Under the pieces are notes generated by a model, which worked only from the letters and a program-made list of their open reading frames with translations, did not search any database and was not told the origin of the DNA. A program made the translations under genes and the position numbers. From positions 1,240,001 to 1,304,000 of the forward strand of contig NZ_CP137891.1 of assembly GCF_033547075.1 (NCBI RefSeq): DNA of 64,000 bases, read 5' to 3'. Source of the stretch: Flavobacterium ardleyense. GTDB taxonomy: Bacteria; Bacteroidota; Bacteroidia; Flavobacteriales; Flavobacteriaceae. Shown piece after piece: positions 45,229 to 53,979 of the stretch (positions within the stretch are counted from its first letter, which is position 1; every line of letters starts with the position of its first letter).

Positions 45229-45260
45229 AAAAAAAACAGCTGTATGAAAACACACAGCTG
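45229..45260 (-). terminator. Terminator after aceF
   Basis: On the minus strand CAGCTGT and ACAGCTG form a 7-bp stem around a 10-base loop and are followed by a run of eight T. It lies between aceF and the nuclease-like gene. Confidence 0.8.
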
Positions 45261-45286
45261 CTATATAGTAAAAGGTAAAATTTTTA

Positions 45287-47038
45287 TTATGCTAACATTG
45301 TCACTGGATTTTCTAAATACTGACGAAGCGTTTGTAAAAACTCTGCTCCCGTTGCGCCATCGACAGTACGGTGGTCGCAAGCAAGCGTTAATTTCATTGT
45401 ATTTCCAACTACAATTTGACCATCCTTTACAACTGGCTTTTCTTCGATTGCACCAACAGATAAGATCGCAGAATTTGGCTGATTGATAATTGAGGTAAAT
45501 TCAGAAATTCCAAACATTCCTAAGTTAGAAACTGTGAAGGTACTTCCTTCCATTTCTGATGGTTGTAATTTTTTATTCTTAGCTTTTGATGCAAGGTTTT
45601 TCACTTCAGCACCAATTTGAGTCAAAGTGCGTTGATCTGCAAAAGGTAAAACAGGAACAAGTAATCCATCTTCGACTGCTACTGCCACACCAATATGAAC
45701 ATGGTGGTTAATTACTGTAACATCCTCTTTCCAAGTAGAATTGACACGAGGGTGTTTTTTAAGAGCCATCGCACAGGCTTTGATTACTAAATCGTTGAAC
45801 GAAACTTTAGTATCTGGCAATGAATTGATAGTTTTTCTTGAAGCCATCGCTTGATCCATCACTACCTCAATAGTCAAGTAATAGTGAGGAGCAGTGAATT
45901 TTGATTCAGCAAGTCTGCGAGCAATAGTCTTGCGCATTTGCGAATTTTTCACTTCTTGTACATCTGTTTCTTCAGCAGCAACAAATGGTCGTGCAGGTGC
46001 AGCGGCTTGCGCAGGCGCAGAAGTTTGTCCTGAAGCAGCAGCCGCCGGAGCAGCTTGAGCAGCAGGTTTTGCTTCTTGTGGCTTATAATTTTCTATATCC
46101 GATTTAATGATTCGGCCATTTTCGCCAGAACCTTTTAAATCATTTAGATTAATTCCTTTTTCTTCCGCAATTTTTCTCGCTAATGGCGAAATAAATACGC
46201 GTTTGTCATCATTTGATGAACTAGAAGAAGTAGATTTTTCTTCGGTTGAAGCAGTTTCTTTCGATTCTGATCTATCCTCTTTTTTATCCTCTTTTGAGTC
46301 TTCTGATTTTTCTTTCTTATCATTAGAAGTATCTTCTTCATGCGAAGAAAAGTTGTCTGCAATCCCGCTAACATCAGTTCCTTCAGGTCCTAATATCGCA
46401 AGAATGCTATCAATTGGAGCAGATTCACCTTCCTTGATTCCGATATATAATAAAGTTCCTTCGTTAAAAGATTCGAACTCCATGGTTGCTTTGTCAGTTT
46501 CGATTTCAGCAAGAATATCTCCTTCTTCTATTTTGTCGCCAACTTTTTTAATCCAAGTTGCAACAGTCCCTTCCGTCATAGTATCACTAAGGCGTGGCAT
46601 TTTTACAACAACAACTCCTTTTGGAAGTTCTTTAGATTTTGATGAATCCTCTTTCGGCTTATCTTCTTTTGAATCCTCAGATTTATCTTCTGACTTTTGA
46701 TCTTTTTTGTCTTCGGATTTAGATTCTTCTTTAGAGTCCTCTTTCGAATCCTCTTCTTTTGAATCATTACCTTCTTCAAGTAAAGATTTATAATCTTCGC
46801 CTTCTTTTCCAACTATTGCTAACAGTGAATCAACCGGAGCCGAATCGCCATCTTGAAGTCCAATATATAAAAGAGTTCCAGCTTCAAAAGCTTCAAACTC
46901 CATAGTTGCTTTGTCAGTTTCAATTTCGGCAAGGATATCTCCTTCTTCGATTTTATCGCCAACTTTTTTTAACCATTTCGCCACTGTTCCCTCAGTCATA
47001 GTATCGCTAAGGCGAGGCATTGTTATTTTATGTGCCAT
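45287..47038 (-). CDS. aceF: Pyruvate dehydrogenase E2, dihydrolipoamide acetyltransferase
   Basis: The product is 583 aa. Two lipoyl domains (about 1-85 and 140-225) each contain DTMTEGTVA and IETDKATMEFE; the lipoylated lysines are K43 and K183. A peripheral-subunit-binding domain follows (FISPLARKIAEEKGINLNDL, about 285-320) and then the catalytic core with HIGVAVAVEDGLLVPV, FTVSNLGMFGI and the active-site HRTVDGATGAEF. It transfers acetyl from lipoyl to CoA. The linkers after each lipoyl domain are strongly charged, rich in Lys, Glu, Asp and Ser, instead of the usual Ala/Pro. It starts 6 bases after pdhA, in one operon; E1 is a single fused subunit or the E1-beta lies elsewhere. Confidence 0.95.
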   Translation of the reverse strand: MAHKITMPRLSDTMTEGTVAKWLKKVGDKIEEGDILAEIETDKATMEFEAFEAGTLLYIGLQDGDSAPVDSLLAIVGKEGEDYKSLLEEGNDSKEEDSKEDSKEESKSEDKKDQKSEDKSEDSKEDKPKEDSSKSKELPKGVVVVKMPRLSDTMTEGTVATWIKKVGDKIEEGDILAEIETDKATMEFESFNEGTLLYIGIKEGESAPIDSILAILGPEGTDVSGIADNFSSHEEDTSNDKKEKSEDSKEDKKEDRSESKETASTEEKSTSSSSSNDDKRVFISPLARKIAEEKGINLNDLKGSGENGRIIKSDIENYKPQEAKPAAQAAPAAAASGQTSAPAQAAAPARPFVAAEETDVQEVKNSQMRKTIARRLAESKFTAPHYYLTIEVVMDQAMASRKTINSLPDTKVSFNDLVIKACAMALKKHPRVNSTWKEDVTVINHHVHIGVAVAVEDGLLVPVLPFADQRTLTQIGAEVKNLASKAKNKKLQPSEMEGSTFTVSNLGMFGISEFTSIINQPNSAILSVGAIEEKPVVKDGQIVVGNTMKLTLACDHRTVDGATGAEFLQTLRQYLENPVTMLA

Positions 47039-47044
47039 AGTATA

Positions 47045-48043
47045 TTATAGTTTGTGAGGAATAAATGGATAATCTTTTTGGTCGTACACAACATCATAAA
47101 GCTGTTGAACTTCTGGGAATTCTGATTCTTCAGCAAAATCCACACATTCTTGAACCAAGTCTTTTACTCGTTGATCCATTGCTTCAATTTCCTCTTCGGT
47201 TGCGTAATTATTTTCTTTGATTACATCCAAAACTTGTGTGATTGGATCAATCTTTTTGTATTCTTCTATTTCGTCTTTTGAGCGATACAATTGCGCATCA
47301 GACATTGAGTGTCCTCTGTAACGATACGTTTTCATTTCAAGAAATGTTGGCCCATCGCCTCGTCTTGCTCTACTGATTGCCTCGTCCATAGCTTCAGCAA
47401 CTTTTACAGGATTCATTCCGTCAACTGGACCGCAAGGCATTTCGTAGCCAAGGCCCAATTTCCAAATATCAGTATGATTTGCTGACCTTTCTACCGAAGT
47501 CCCCATTGCATATCCATTGTTTTCGACAATAAATACTACCGGAAGTTTCCATAGCATAGCCATATTAAAAGCTTCGTGAAGTGAACCTTGTCTTGCAGCT
47601 CCATCACCAAAGTAAGTTAAAGTAACGCCGTCTCGTTCAAAATATTTATCTGCAAATGCAATTCCTGCACCTACGGGAATTTGAGCACCTACAATTCCGT
47701 GCCCACCATAAAAACCTTTTTCTTTAGAAAAGATGTGCATAGAGCCCCCCATACCGTGAGAAGTACCCGTCTTTTTACCCATTAATTCTGCCATTACTCG
47801 GCGGGGATCAACTCCCATTCCTATTGGCTGAACATGGTTGCGGTATGCAGTAATCATTTTGTCAGTATCCAGATTCATTACGTGTAACGCTCCTGCTAAA
47901 ACTGCTTCCTGACCATTGTACAAATGTAAAAATCCCCTAACTTTTTGTTGTATATATAGTGCAGCTAATTTATCTTCAAATTTTCGCCAAAGCAGCATAT
48001 CTTCGTACCACTTCAAATAAACTTCTTTTGTTATTTCTTTCAT
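47045..48043 (-). CDS. pdhA: Pyruvate dehydrogenase E1 component, alpha subunit
   Basis: The product is about 332 aa. I prefer ATG 48043 (MKEITKEVYLKWYEDMLLWR) because an upstream in-frame start at 48094 adds 17 non-conserved residues. Thiamine-diphosphate-binding features are clear: GFLHLYNGQEAVLAG, TAYRNHVQPIGMG, GTSHGMGGSMHIF, GAQIPVGAGIAFAD, YFGDGAARQGSLHEAFNMA with the GDG...N motif, ENNGYAMGTSV, and YRYRGHSMSDAQLYR, the phosphorylation-loop region. It decarboxylates pyruvate together with E1-beta, which is not in the window. aceF follows after 6 bases. Confidence 0.95.
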   Translation of the reverse strand: MKEITKEVYLKWYEDMLLWRKFEDKLAALYIQQKVRGFLHLYNGQEAVLAGALHVMNLDTDKMITAYRNHVQPIGMGVDPRRVMAELMGKKTGTSHGMGGSMHIFSKEKGFYGGHGIVGAQIPVGAGIAFADKYFERDGVTLTYFGDGAARQGSLHEAFNMAMLWKLPVVFIVENNGYAMGTSVERSANHTDIWKLGLGYEMPCGPVDGMNPVKVAEAMDEAISRARRGDGPTFLEMKTYRYRGHSMSDAQLYRSKDEIEEYKKIDPITQVLDVIKENNYATEEEIEAMDQRVKDLVQECVDFAEESEFPEVQQLYDVVYDQKDYPFIPHKL

Positions 48044-48149
48044 AACATATTTATTGTAAAAAATTAATGCATAGGTGAATTCTATCTTTGGCAATTTAGC
48101 GAAAGCTAGAGAATCGCAAAATTACTACATTCGATTGTAGAACTAAAAT

Positions 48150-48632
48150 TTATAACACGTTTTTATCAAAAGATAGCGGGAGTAAGTTTTCTAATGATTC
48201 TGAGCGATATACCTTTCCGGACTCACCCATAAAATATATTTCGATAGGGTGTGATTGTCGTGATTCATATTCGGCAATTGACTGTCGGCACGCGCCACAA
48301 GGTGGAATAGGAGCAAGGGTAGGATTTGCATCTGACGTTGCCGAAATCGCAAGTGTCTTGAACGCAACATTTGGATATTTTGCACCAGCATAAAAAATCG
48401 CAGTTCGCTCTGCACAAAGCCCCGAAGGATAGGCAGCATTTTCTTGATTGGAACCTATTACAACTTCATTATTTTCTAATAAAATTGCAGCACCAACTTT
48501 AAACTTACTATAAGGTGCATAGGCAACTTTTCGAGCTTCAATCGCTTGTAGCATCAATTTTTGAACTACTTCTGGCAATTCTGTCATCGAATCAAAAACA
48601 TCGAAAGAGCTGGTAATTGAGATTTTCTTCAT
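48150..48632 (-). CDS. cdd: Cytidine deaminase
   Basis: The product is 160 aa, homotetrameric type. It deaminates cytidine and deoxycytidine for pyrimidine salvage. Motifs: APYSKFKVGAAIL, GSNQENAAYPSGLCAERTAI with the zinc cysteine and catalytic glutamate (CAE), and IPPCGACRQSIAEYES with the other two zinc cysteines. A RBS-like A-rich stretch precedes the ATG. It lies between porV and pdhA on the same strand. Confidence 0.94.
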   Translation of the reverse strand: MKKISITSSFDVFDSMTELPEVVQKLMLQAIEARKVAYAPYSKFKVGAAILLENNEVVIGSNQENAAYPSGLCAERTAIFYAGAKYPNVAFKTLAISATSDANPTLAPIPPCGACRQSIAEYESRQSHPIEIYFMGESGKVYRSESLENLLPLSFDKNVL

Positions 48633-48664
48633 AATAGAAACTTTTTAAACTGAGATAGATACAG

Positions 48665-48702
48665 AAAAAAAAATCCAAATTTCACGAATGGAATTTGGAT
48701 TT
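48665..48702 (-). terminator. Terminator after porV
   Basis: AAATCCAAATT / AATTTGGATTT 11-bp stem, followed on the minus strand by a T run. It separates porV from cdd. Confidence 0.8.
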
Positions 48703-48726
48703 TATCTGAATTAATAAAGTGTTGGT

Positions 48727-49896
48727 CTAATATTCATCGTACTTTTCACCGAAGTTAAAGGTTAATGAGAAACGAAGTGTGTTCTCTAACGGATTTTTAA
48801 CTTTTGAAGCTGAGAATAGGTATGAAACATCTACTTTAACTACATTGTATTTGAAACCTGCACCTAAAGCAAAAAACTTTCTAGCTCCTTTTTCTATACT
48901 TTCGTTAAAATATCCTAATCTAAATGCAAAAGAGTCTTGGTAAAGATATTCTGCACCTGCAGCGTATGTAAACTCTTTAAGCTCTTCGCTAAATCCGTCT
49001 GGAGCATCACCAAATGATTTGAACATCCCAGAAACCCATCCTATATTACTGTAGTCTTCGTTAGTCTGAATAATTTCTTCCTGAGTTACATCTCCATCTC
49101 CATTAATATCTGGATTTTGTGGAGTTGGAACTAATAACTTATTAAACTCTGCGGTAAGCGAAACTTTGTTGTACTCATCAAAGATGAAGTCAAATCCAGC
49201 ACCAACTTTCATATTGGCAGGAATAAAATTTGCATTGTTATCTCCAGCTGATTTGTCGTATTTGATTTTTGGTCCCATATTTTGGAAGTTGAAGCCTCCT
49301 CTAAAGCGACCATTAAAATCATTAAAAGCAATTTCTTCTGATTGGTAGAAACCTGCTACATCGACTGCAAATGTACTAGCTGCAGAAGCATCACCTTGAG
49401 AATCTGGAATTTTTAAACTTGAGTTTATGAATCTCCCTGCAACTGCCATCGAGAAAGTCTCTGACAATTTAAGCGAGTAAGATGCATCGACTGCAAACTC
49501 ACTTGGTTTTACAACATTAGGAATGTCATCAAAATTTTGTCTAAGCTCAATTTCACCTAGACCAAAATAACGTAAACTTACTGCAAATGCACTACGCTCA
49601 TTAAACCTATTAAAATAGGTGATCTGACCAAGAGAAATATCATTTACAAGATCTGTAAGATAAGGCGTGTAACTAAGGGAAAATCCTTGAGCCTCCTGAG
49701 AGAATGCGAATTTTGCTGGATTGTACTGTTGAGAATAAGCGTCTGGCGAAGTTGCTACTCCTTGATCACCTAAACCGGCTGACCTAGCATCTGCTGCAAC
49801 TAATAAAAACGGAACTCCTGTTGTGATCACTCTGTCCTGCGAAAAACCAAATTGCTGGACCAGTAAAAAGGCAAATAATATTGAGATTTTTTTCAT
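48727..49896 (-). CDS. porV: T9SS outer-membrane shuttle protein PorV (LptO)
   Basis: The product is 389 aa. A signal peptide (MKKISILFAFLLVQQFGFSQ) is followed by the FadL-like beta-barrel pattern: GVPFLLVAADARSAGLGDQG, ATSPDAYSQQYNPAKFAFSQ, then many amphipathic strands and a C-terminal LRFSLTFNFGEKY. PorV picks up cargo at the SprA translocon and hands it to PorU for cleavage and anchoring. It lies directly downstream of porU, 41 bases apart, the conserved arrangement in Flavobacteriia. Confidence 0.95.
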   Translation of the reverse strand: MKKISILFAFLLVQQFGFSQDRVITTGVPFLLVAADARSAGLGDQGVATSPDAYSQQYNPAKFAFSQEAQGFSLSYTPYLTDLVNDISLGQITYFNRFNERSAFAVSLRYFGLGEIELRQNFDDIPNVVKPSEFAVDASYSLKLSETFSMAVAGRFINSSLKIPDSQGDASAASTFAVDVAGFYQSEEIAFNDFNGRFRGGFNFQNMGPKIKYDKSAGDNNANFIPANMKVGAGFDFIFDEYNKVSLTAEFNKLLVPTPQNPDINGDGDVTQEEIIQTNEDYSNIGWVSGMFKSFGDAPDGFSEELKEFTYAAGAEYLYQDSFAFRLGYFNESIEKGARKFFALGAGFKYNVVKVDVSYLFSASKVKNPLENTLRFSLTFNFGEKYDEY

Positions 49897-49937
49897 AAAA
49901 ATTTTTAAAAAAAGAATTAGACAAATATAGTATTTTA

Positions 49938-52900
49938 TTAAAGTATTACAAGTTTTTCGTATTTTTCCGTCTGTGTATTGCTTACCAAAGATTTGACCGT
50001 GAGCTTGTATACGTAGACACCTTTTCCAATTTTATCACCAAAATCATCACGGCCGTTCCAGGAAATTTCTCGAGACGTAAATCCTTCTGTTGTAACAATT
50101 TGATTGGTTGTCCACACTACTTTTCCAGTTACAGTGATAACTTGAACTTGCACCTGAAGTGGCTCAAAAGGACGGTTATGTGTAAACCAAAATTGGGTAT
50201 AATTGACAAATGGATTTGGATAATTTAACACATTGGTAAGCGTAATTGATTCATCACCGACCACCACAAACTGAAGTTCGGAGGTTACCGGGTTATTATA
50301 GACATCCCAACCTTTAAATGTTAATGTATGCAATCCGACGGAAAGATTTCGGAAAGGGAATTTTATTTTTCCTTTTTTGAAATTGTCAAGTTCAGTTTCA
50401 AAATAATCATTTAGCACGTAGGGATTACTTTCGTCTCCATCTAGAATAGCGATCAAATCATGACCAATTCCACTCGCGGTATTTATTCCATTTTCATCTT
50501 CTAAAAAAGCTAAAAATATTGGAGATGCATTGGTTATTCCTCCAGAAATAAAATTTTGATCATTCATATATAGTTTTACGGTTGGTCCCGTAACATCTAC
50601 TGCGGCATTGGCATTGATGCCTCCTACTTTAATAATATTGTCGAAACCTGTTTTGTCTTGTGTAACTTGCGTGCTTTTCCCATAAAAACTAATTCGGCCA
50701 TTTCCTACAGGTACTCTGATATCACGAGGTACAACGAAAGAAAATTCAAAAGCACCATTGTTTATAGTAGCATTTCCTCTAAAAATGGTCTCTCCTAAAA
50801 CTTTAAAGGGCATTGGGGCAGCATTTCCATCATTATTTAGCGTAAGCCTATCAATCATTTTGTCAAATATATTCACAGAAAGCTCACCATTGTAGGTCGT
50901 CATCAAATTATCAAATTGATCTGTAACAATTCCGGTTAATTTTATTGGGGCAAGTGCCTTTAAATCTTCGATATTTCCTGTAACGGACACATCGTTAACC
51001 TTTGTAAGTTTGATTTTAGGTTGTGGCAAAGCCAACATCAAAGCTGGATCTCCAATATAGAATACAACATTTGACGATGCGCTAGGATTGCTATTCTTAG
51101 CCAATCGTAAGGCTTCTGCAATCGTAGTTTGAGTGGTCGGCCCGAGACCGTAGCCGAAAAGAAATTCAGACAAACGATCGTTAAAAGGCTCGGCGCCGCT
51201 TTGATTAATCGAACGAATCGTGGTTAGCATGCTAATTGCGCCCCCACTAGGATTCCAATAAGTGTACTCACCAGCGGTGGGTCTGTATGGATCATCAAAT
51301 TTCGAAAAATCACAAGTGATAGTTATAAATAAAGGATATTTATATTTATTTTGGAGATTTTGTCCATCGGTTTTTTCCCAAATACGCTCACCGGAAAGCA
51401 CTTCTGGTCCGCCGTGACCAAGATAGTTAAAGACCAACGCTCCTTTTTCAAAATTATTAAATAACTCCTCTCTTGCTTGTGGGTATCTTTTTCCGCCTGA
51501 ACCTGTTTCTTGAACGTAAGAATCTAAGAGGATTTTATTTACATTTATAAAAGGCTTCTCATTAAAGATCCGATCGGATAGTTGATTTTGCCGCTGTTGC
51601 AAACTTGCATCTGATACTCTATCTGCATCGTCCGCAATTAGTACAATGTTATTTCGCCAACTTCCATAAGATTTAGGATCGTGGTAATCAATAACTTTTT
51701 GCACCATATCATCAGCTTGTCTAGGGTCGGCGACGAGCATTCTTCCGATGGCGATATCTAAACCGCCAAAAGAAGATCCGATATTCCCTTCATTTTCATC
51801 CATAAGTCCGAAAAAATCATCAGAAGCATACGAAGCCTCACTGGTAGAATAACTATAAAGGGCGTGATAAATCGGCACTATATTAGTATTATTTGGGATT
51901 CTGTTTTTGTAATCAAAAGATGCATCTCCAAAAAGATTTACATATTTTACGGCTCTTTGTGGCAGACTCGCGTTGACATATACGTATTTTATAAAGTTTC
52001 GGATTGCAGCAATATCTTGTTTGCCTGAGGAAAATTCTTGATAGATGTCTTCTAGCTTTACAACCTTTACATTCAGATTTGAATATTGTCTGTGGAAATT
52101 AGCAAGTTTTTCTGCTGACATTGAAAGAAATGCGGGCGTAATAATCAGATAATCGACATCAAGATATTGGCCTTGCGCAGTCTTTAAAATACTTCCCTTT
52201 AAATCCTGATTTGATACGTAAGCCTGTGATTCTTTTGATGGCGAATAATAATTAGATGGATCAACTGCAATATACTTACGAAGTTCGCCTAAAACCGCCT
52301 TAAAAGAATATGTTCCGGTGGTGCCAGAATTTTGAATATTTCCAACATTATATATATCCGTAATATCCCAAACTTCCGCGATTGAAGTTGCATTGCTTAT
52401 AGTATATTGTCCAATTCCTGTCTCTAATGCTGATTCATTTACTTGAAAACGAAACTGCTTGCCGTAGCCCGATAAGTTATTGGTAGCTCGAAGGATAATA
52501 TAATCTAAAAATCCCTTTGAGCCCGGCACACCATTATTATTGTAAGTGAGTTTAATCTTAATATTCTGTGCTGCTGCAAAAGCATTGTTTTTTATAAAAG
52601 TATTATCGTAAAGTTCACGGTCGCCGTCGGGGGATAATGCCGATATATTTACAGTGCCAACATTTTGTCCACTTGCTTCTACAGAAAAATTGGTTGGAGT
52701 AAAAGCTGCTGCCGCTGCTCTCACGGTAATTCCAACTTGAGATGCTAGATCAATCTGAGGAAATTCAAAAGAAAATTCTTGAACATTCTGAACATTAAAT
52801 TGCTCTCCAACCCATAATCTCCCTAAACGTACAACATTAATGAGGTCACGCTCATGATATTGATAGCCGTCGTACTTTGTGTAATTTTTGGTTGGGATCG

Positions 52901-53771
52901 CATTTTCCAGCGGATCTAATAAGCTCATTCTTTTTCCAACGCCACCATTTATGGTAACATAATAATACGATCTATCAGCATAAAGATTGCTGTGAGTTTG
53001 ACTTTCAGTATTCCAATTATCTACACCCTCCGCATAGAAAATAATATAATCATTGTCATTAAACACTCCGTCACTTTCGCCAATTACCTGAATGGCATTT
53101 TCTGCCAAATCCATCGGATAGGGAATTGAATTTGCCAATGGCAGCATTCGACCACCATTTCCATAAATTTTGAGATTTCTAGGATCAGCATTGACATTCA
53201 TACCTAGTGACCTTAAAAAATCTTTTGATATTTTATAAACTCCCGATTTTTCAACGTAAAAGCGATACCAATCGCCGGATCGTAGCACAGAATTAGAAAG
53301 AGCAGCAGGTGCGGAGGTTGTGGACGAAATTTTATTATTTTCAGTAGAAAAATTATAGGTAAAAGATTTCACTCTCTTGTAAACACTTCCTTCTTTAATA
53401 ATAGGACTAATCGAAATTGTAGTATAATACACATCTCGAGCGCGATTGTTTCGCAAATTTGAAATAAGTTTTGCAGGAATTTCAGCAGGATCTAAATCTC
53501 CAATCGAATTAATAGATTCAAAAACGACGTCAGAAATAACCAGAGAAGATGGGTTGGCAACTGAAATTTGTTGAATGGTAACCGAAGCTAAAATGCTTTT
53601 CTCTGCAACATTATATCGGAAATATTCAGCTGTAAAGTGCGGAATTTGAACAGTATATGTCTCAAAAGGGTATGTATTAGTAGCGGCCCAAGCAAGCTCA
53701 ACAGACTTGCTGTTTTGGCCTAGAATCAGGTTTGTAAAAAGTGTAATAAGGAGTAAAAAGATATTTTTCAT
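49938..53771 (-). CDS. porU: T9SS C-terminal signal peptidase / sortase PorU
   Basis: The product is 1277 aa with a signal peptide (FLLLITLFTNLILGQ). It contains a gingipain-like C25 cysteine peptidase region with the catalytic histidine (about H786) in NYLGHGGPEVLSGERIW and cysteine (about C820) in TITCDFSKFDDP. The last 100 residues form a T9SS type-A-like sorting domain (NYPNPFVNYTQFWFT ... GKGVYVYKLTV), which PorU itself carries but does not remove. It cleaves the sorting domains of cargo and joins them to anionic lipopolysaccharide in other species. Neighbours porV and the divergent gldJ support the call. Confidence 0.96.
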   Translation of the reverse strand: MKNIFLLLITLFTNLILGQNSKSVELAWAATNTYPFETYTVQIPHFTAEYFRYNVAEKSILASVTIQQISVANPSSLVISDVVFESINSIGDLDPAEIPAKLISNLRNNRARDVYYTTISISPIIKEGSVYKRVKSFTYNFSTENNKISSTTSAPAALSNSVLRSGDWYRFYVEKSGVYKISKDFLRSLGMNVNADPRNLKIYGNGGRMLPLANSIPYPMDLAENAIQVIGESDGVFNDNDYIIFYAEGVDNWNTESQTHSNLYADRSYYYVTINGGVGKRMSLLDPLENAIPTKNYTKYDGYQYHERDLINVVRLGRLWVGEQFNVQNVQEFSFEFPQIDLASQVGITVRAAAAAFTPTNFSVEASGQNVGTVNISALSPDGDRELYDNTFIKNNAFAAAQNIKIKLTYNNNGVPGSKGFLDYIILRATNNLSGYGKQFRFQVNESALETGIGQYTISNATSIAEVWDITDIYNVGNIQNSGTTGTYSFKAVLGELRKYIAVDPSNYYSPSKESQAYVSNQDLKGSILKTAQGQYLDVDYLIITPAFLSMSAEKLANFHRQYSNLNVKVVKLEDIYQEFSSGKQDIAAIRNFIKYVYVNASLPQRAVKYVNLFGDASFDYKNRIPNNTNIVPIYHALYSYSTSEASYASDDFFGLMDENEGNIGSSFGGLDIAIGRMLVADPRQADDMVQKVIDYHDPKSYGSWRNNIVLIADDADRVSDASLQQRQNQLSDRIFNEKPFINVNKILLDSYVQETGSGGKRYPQAREELFNNFEKGALVFNYLGHGGPEVLSGERIWEKTDGQNLQNKYKYPLFITITCDFSKFDDPYRPTAGEYTYWNPSGGAISMLTTIRSINQSGAEPFNDRLSEFLFGYGLGPTTQTTIAEALRLAKNSNPSASSNVVFYIGDPALMLALPQPKIKLTKVNDVSVTGNIEDLKALAPIKLTGIVTDQFDNLMTTYNGELSVNIFDKMIDRLTLNNDGNAAPMPFKVLGETIFRGNATINNGAFEFSFVVPRDIRVPVGNGRISFYGKSTQVTQDKTGFDNIIKVGGINANAAVDVTGPTVKLYMNDQNFISGGITNASPIFLAFLEDENGINTASGIGHDLIAILDGDESNPYVLNDYFETELDNFKKGKIKFPFRNLSVGLHTLTFKGWDVYNNPVTSELQFVVVGDESITLTNVLNYPNPFVNYTQFWFTHNRPFEPLQVQVQVITVTGKVVWTTNQIVTTEGFTSREISWNGRDDFGDKIGKGVYVYKLTVKSLVSNTQTEKYEKLVIL

Positions 53772-53922
53772 CAGGATATGAACGTCAGAAGTACAAAATT
53801 AGTGCGGCAAATTTCTACAATAAAATGCTAAAATACTTATAATATTTTTGTCATCTTTGCGTTAAGTTATTTTGGGCAAAAATCCGCCCATCAAAATTTA
53901 ATATATTATTATAGAAAACGGG

Positions 53923-53952
53923 TTGCAGTTTACTAAGGAATTGTTATATTGC
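53923..53952 (+). promoter_or_regulatory. Possible promoter of gldJ
   Basis: TTG (53923-53925), 19 bases, then TATATTGC (53945-53952), one mismatch class from TAnnTTTG. The ATG of gldJ is 28 bases further on. This makes the TTG at 53923 a promoter element and not the start codon. Confidence 0.5.
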
Positions 53953-53979
53953 GGCTCGAAAATTTATTACCTACTAAAT

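Noticed and set aside
46107..46700. Plus-strand frame of 197 codons opposite aceF
   Set aside because: It mirrors the repetitive charged linker codons of aceF as Ser/Phe-rich sequence; clear shadow.
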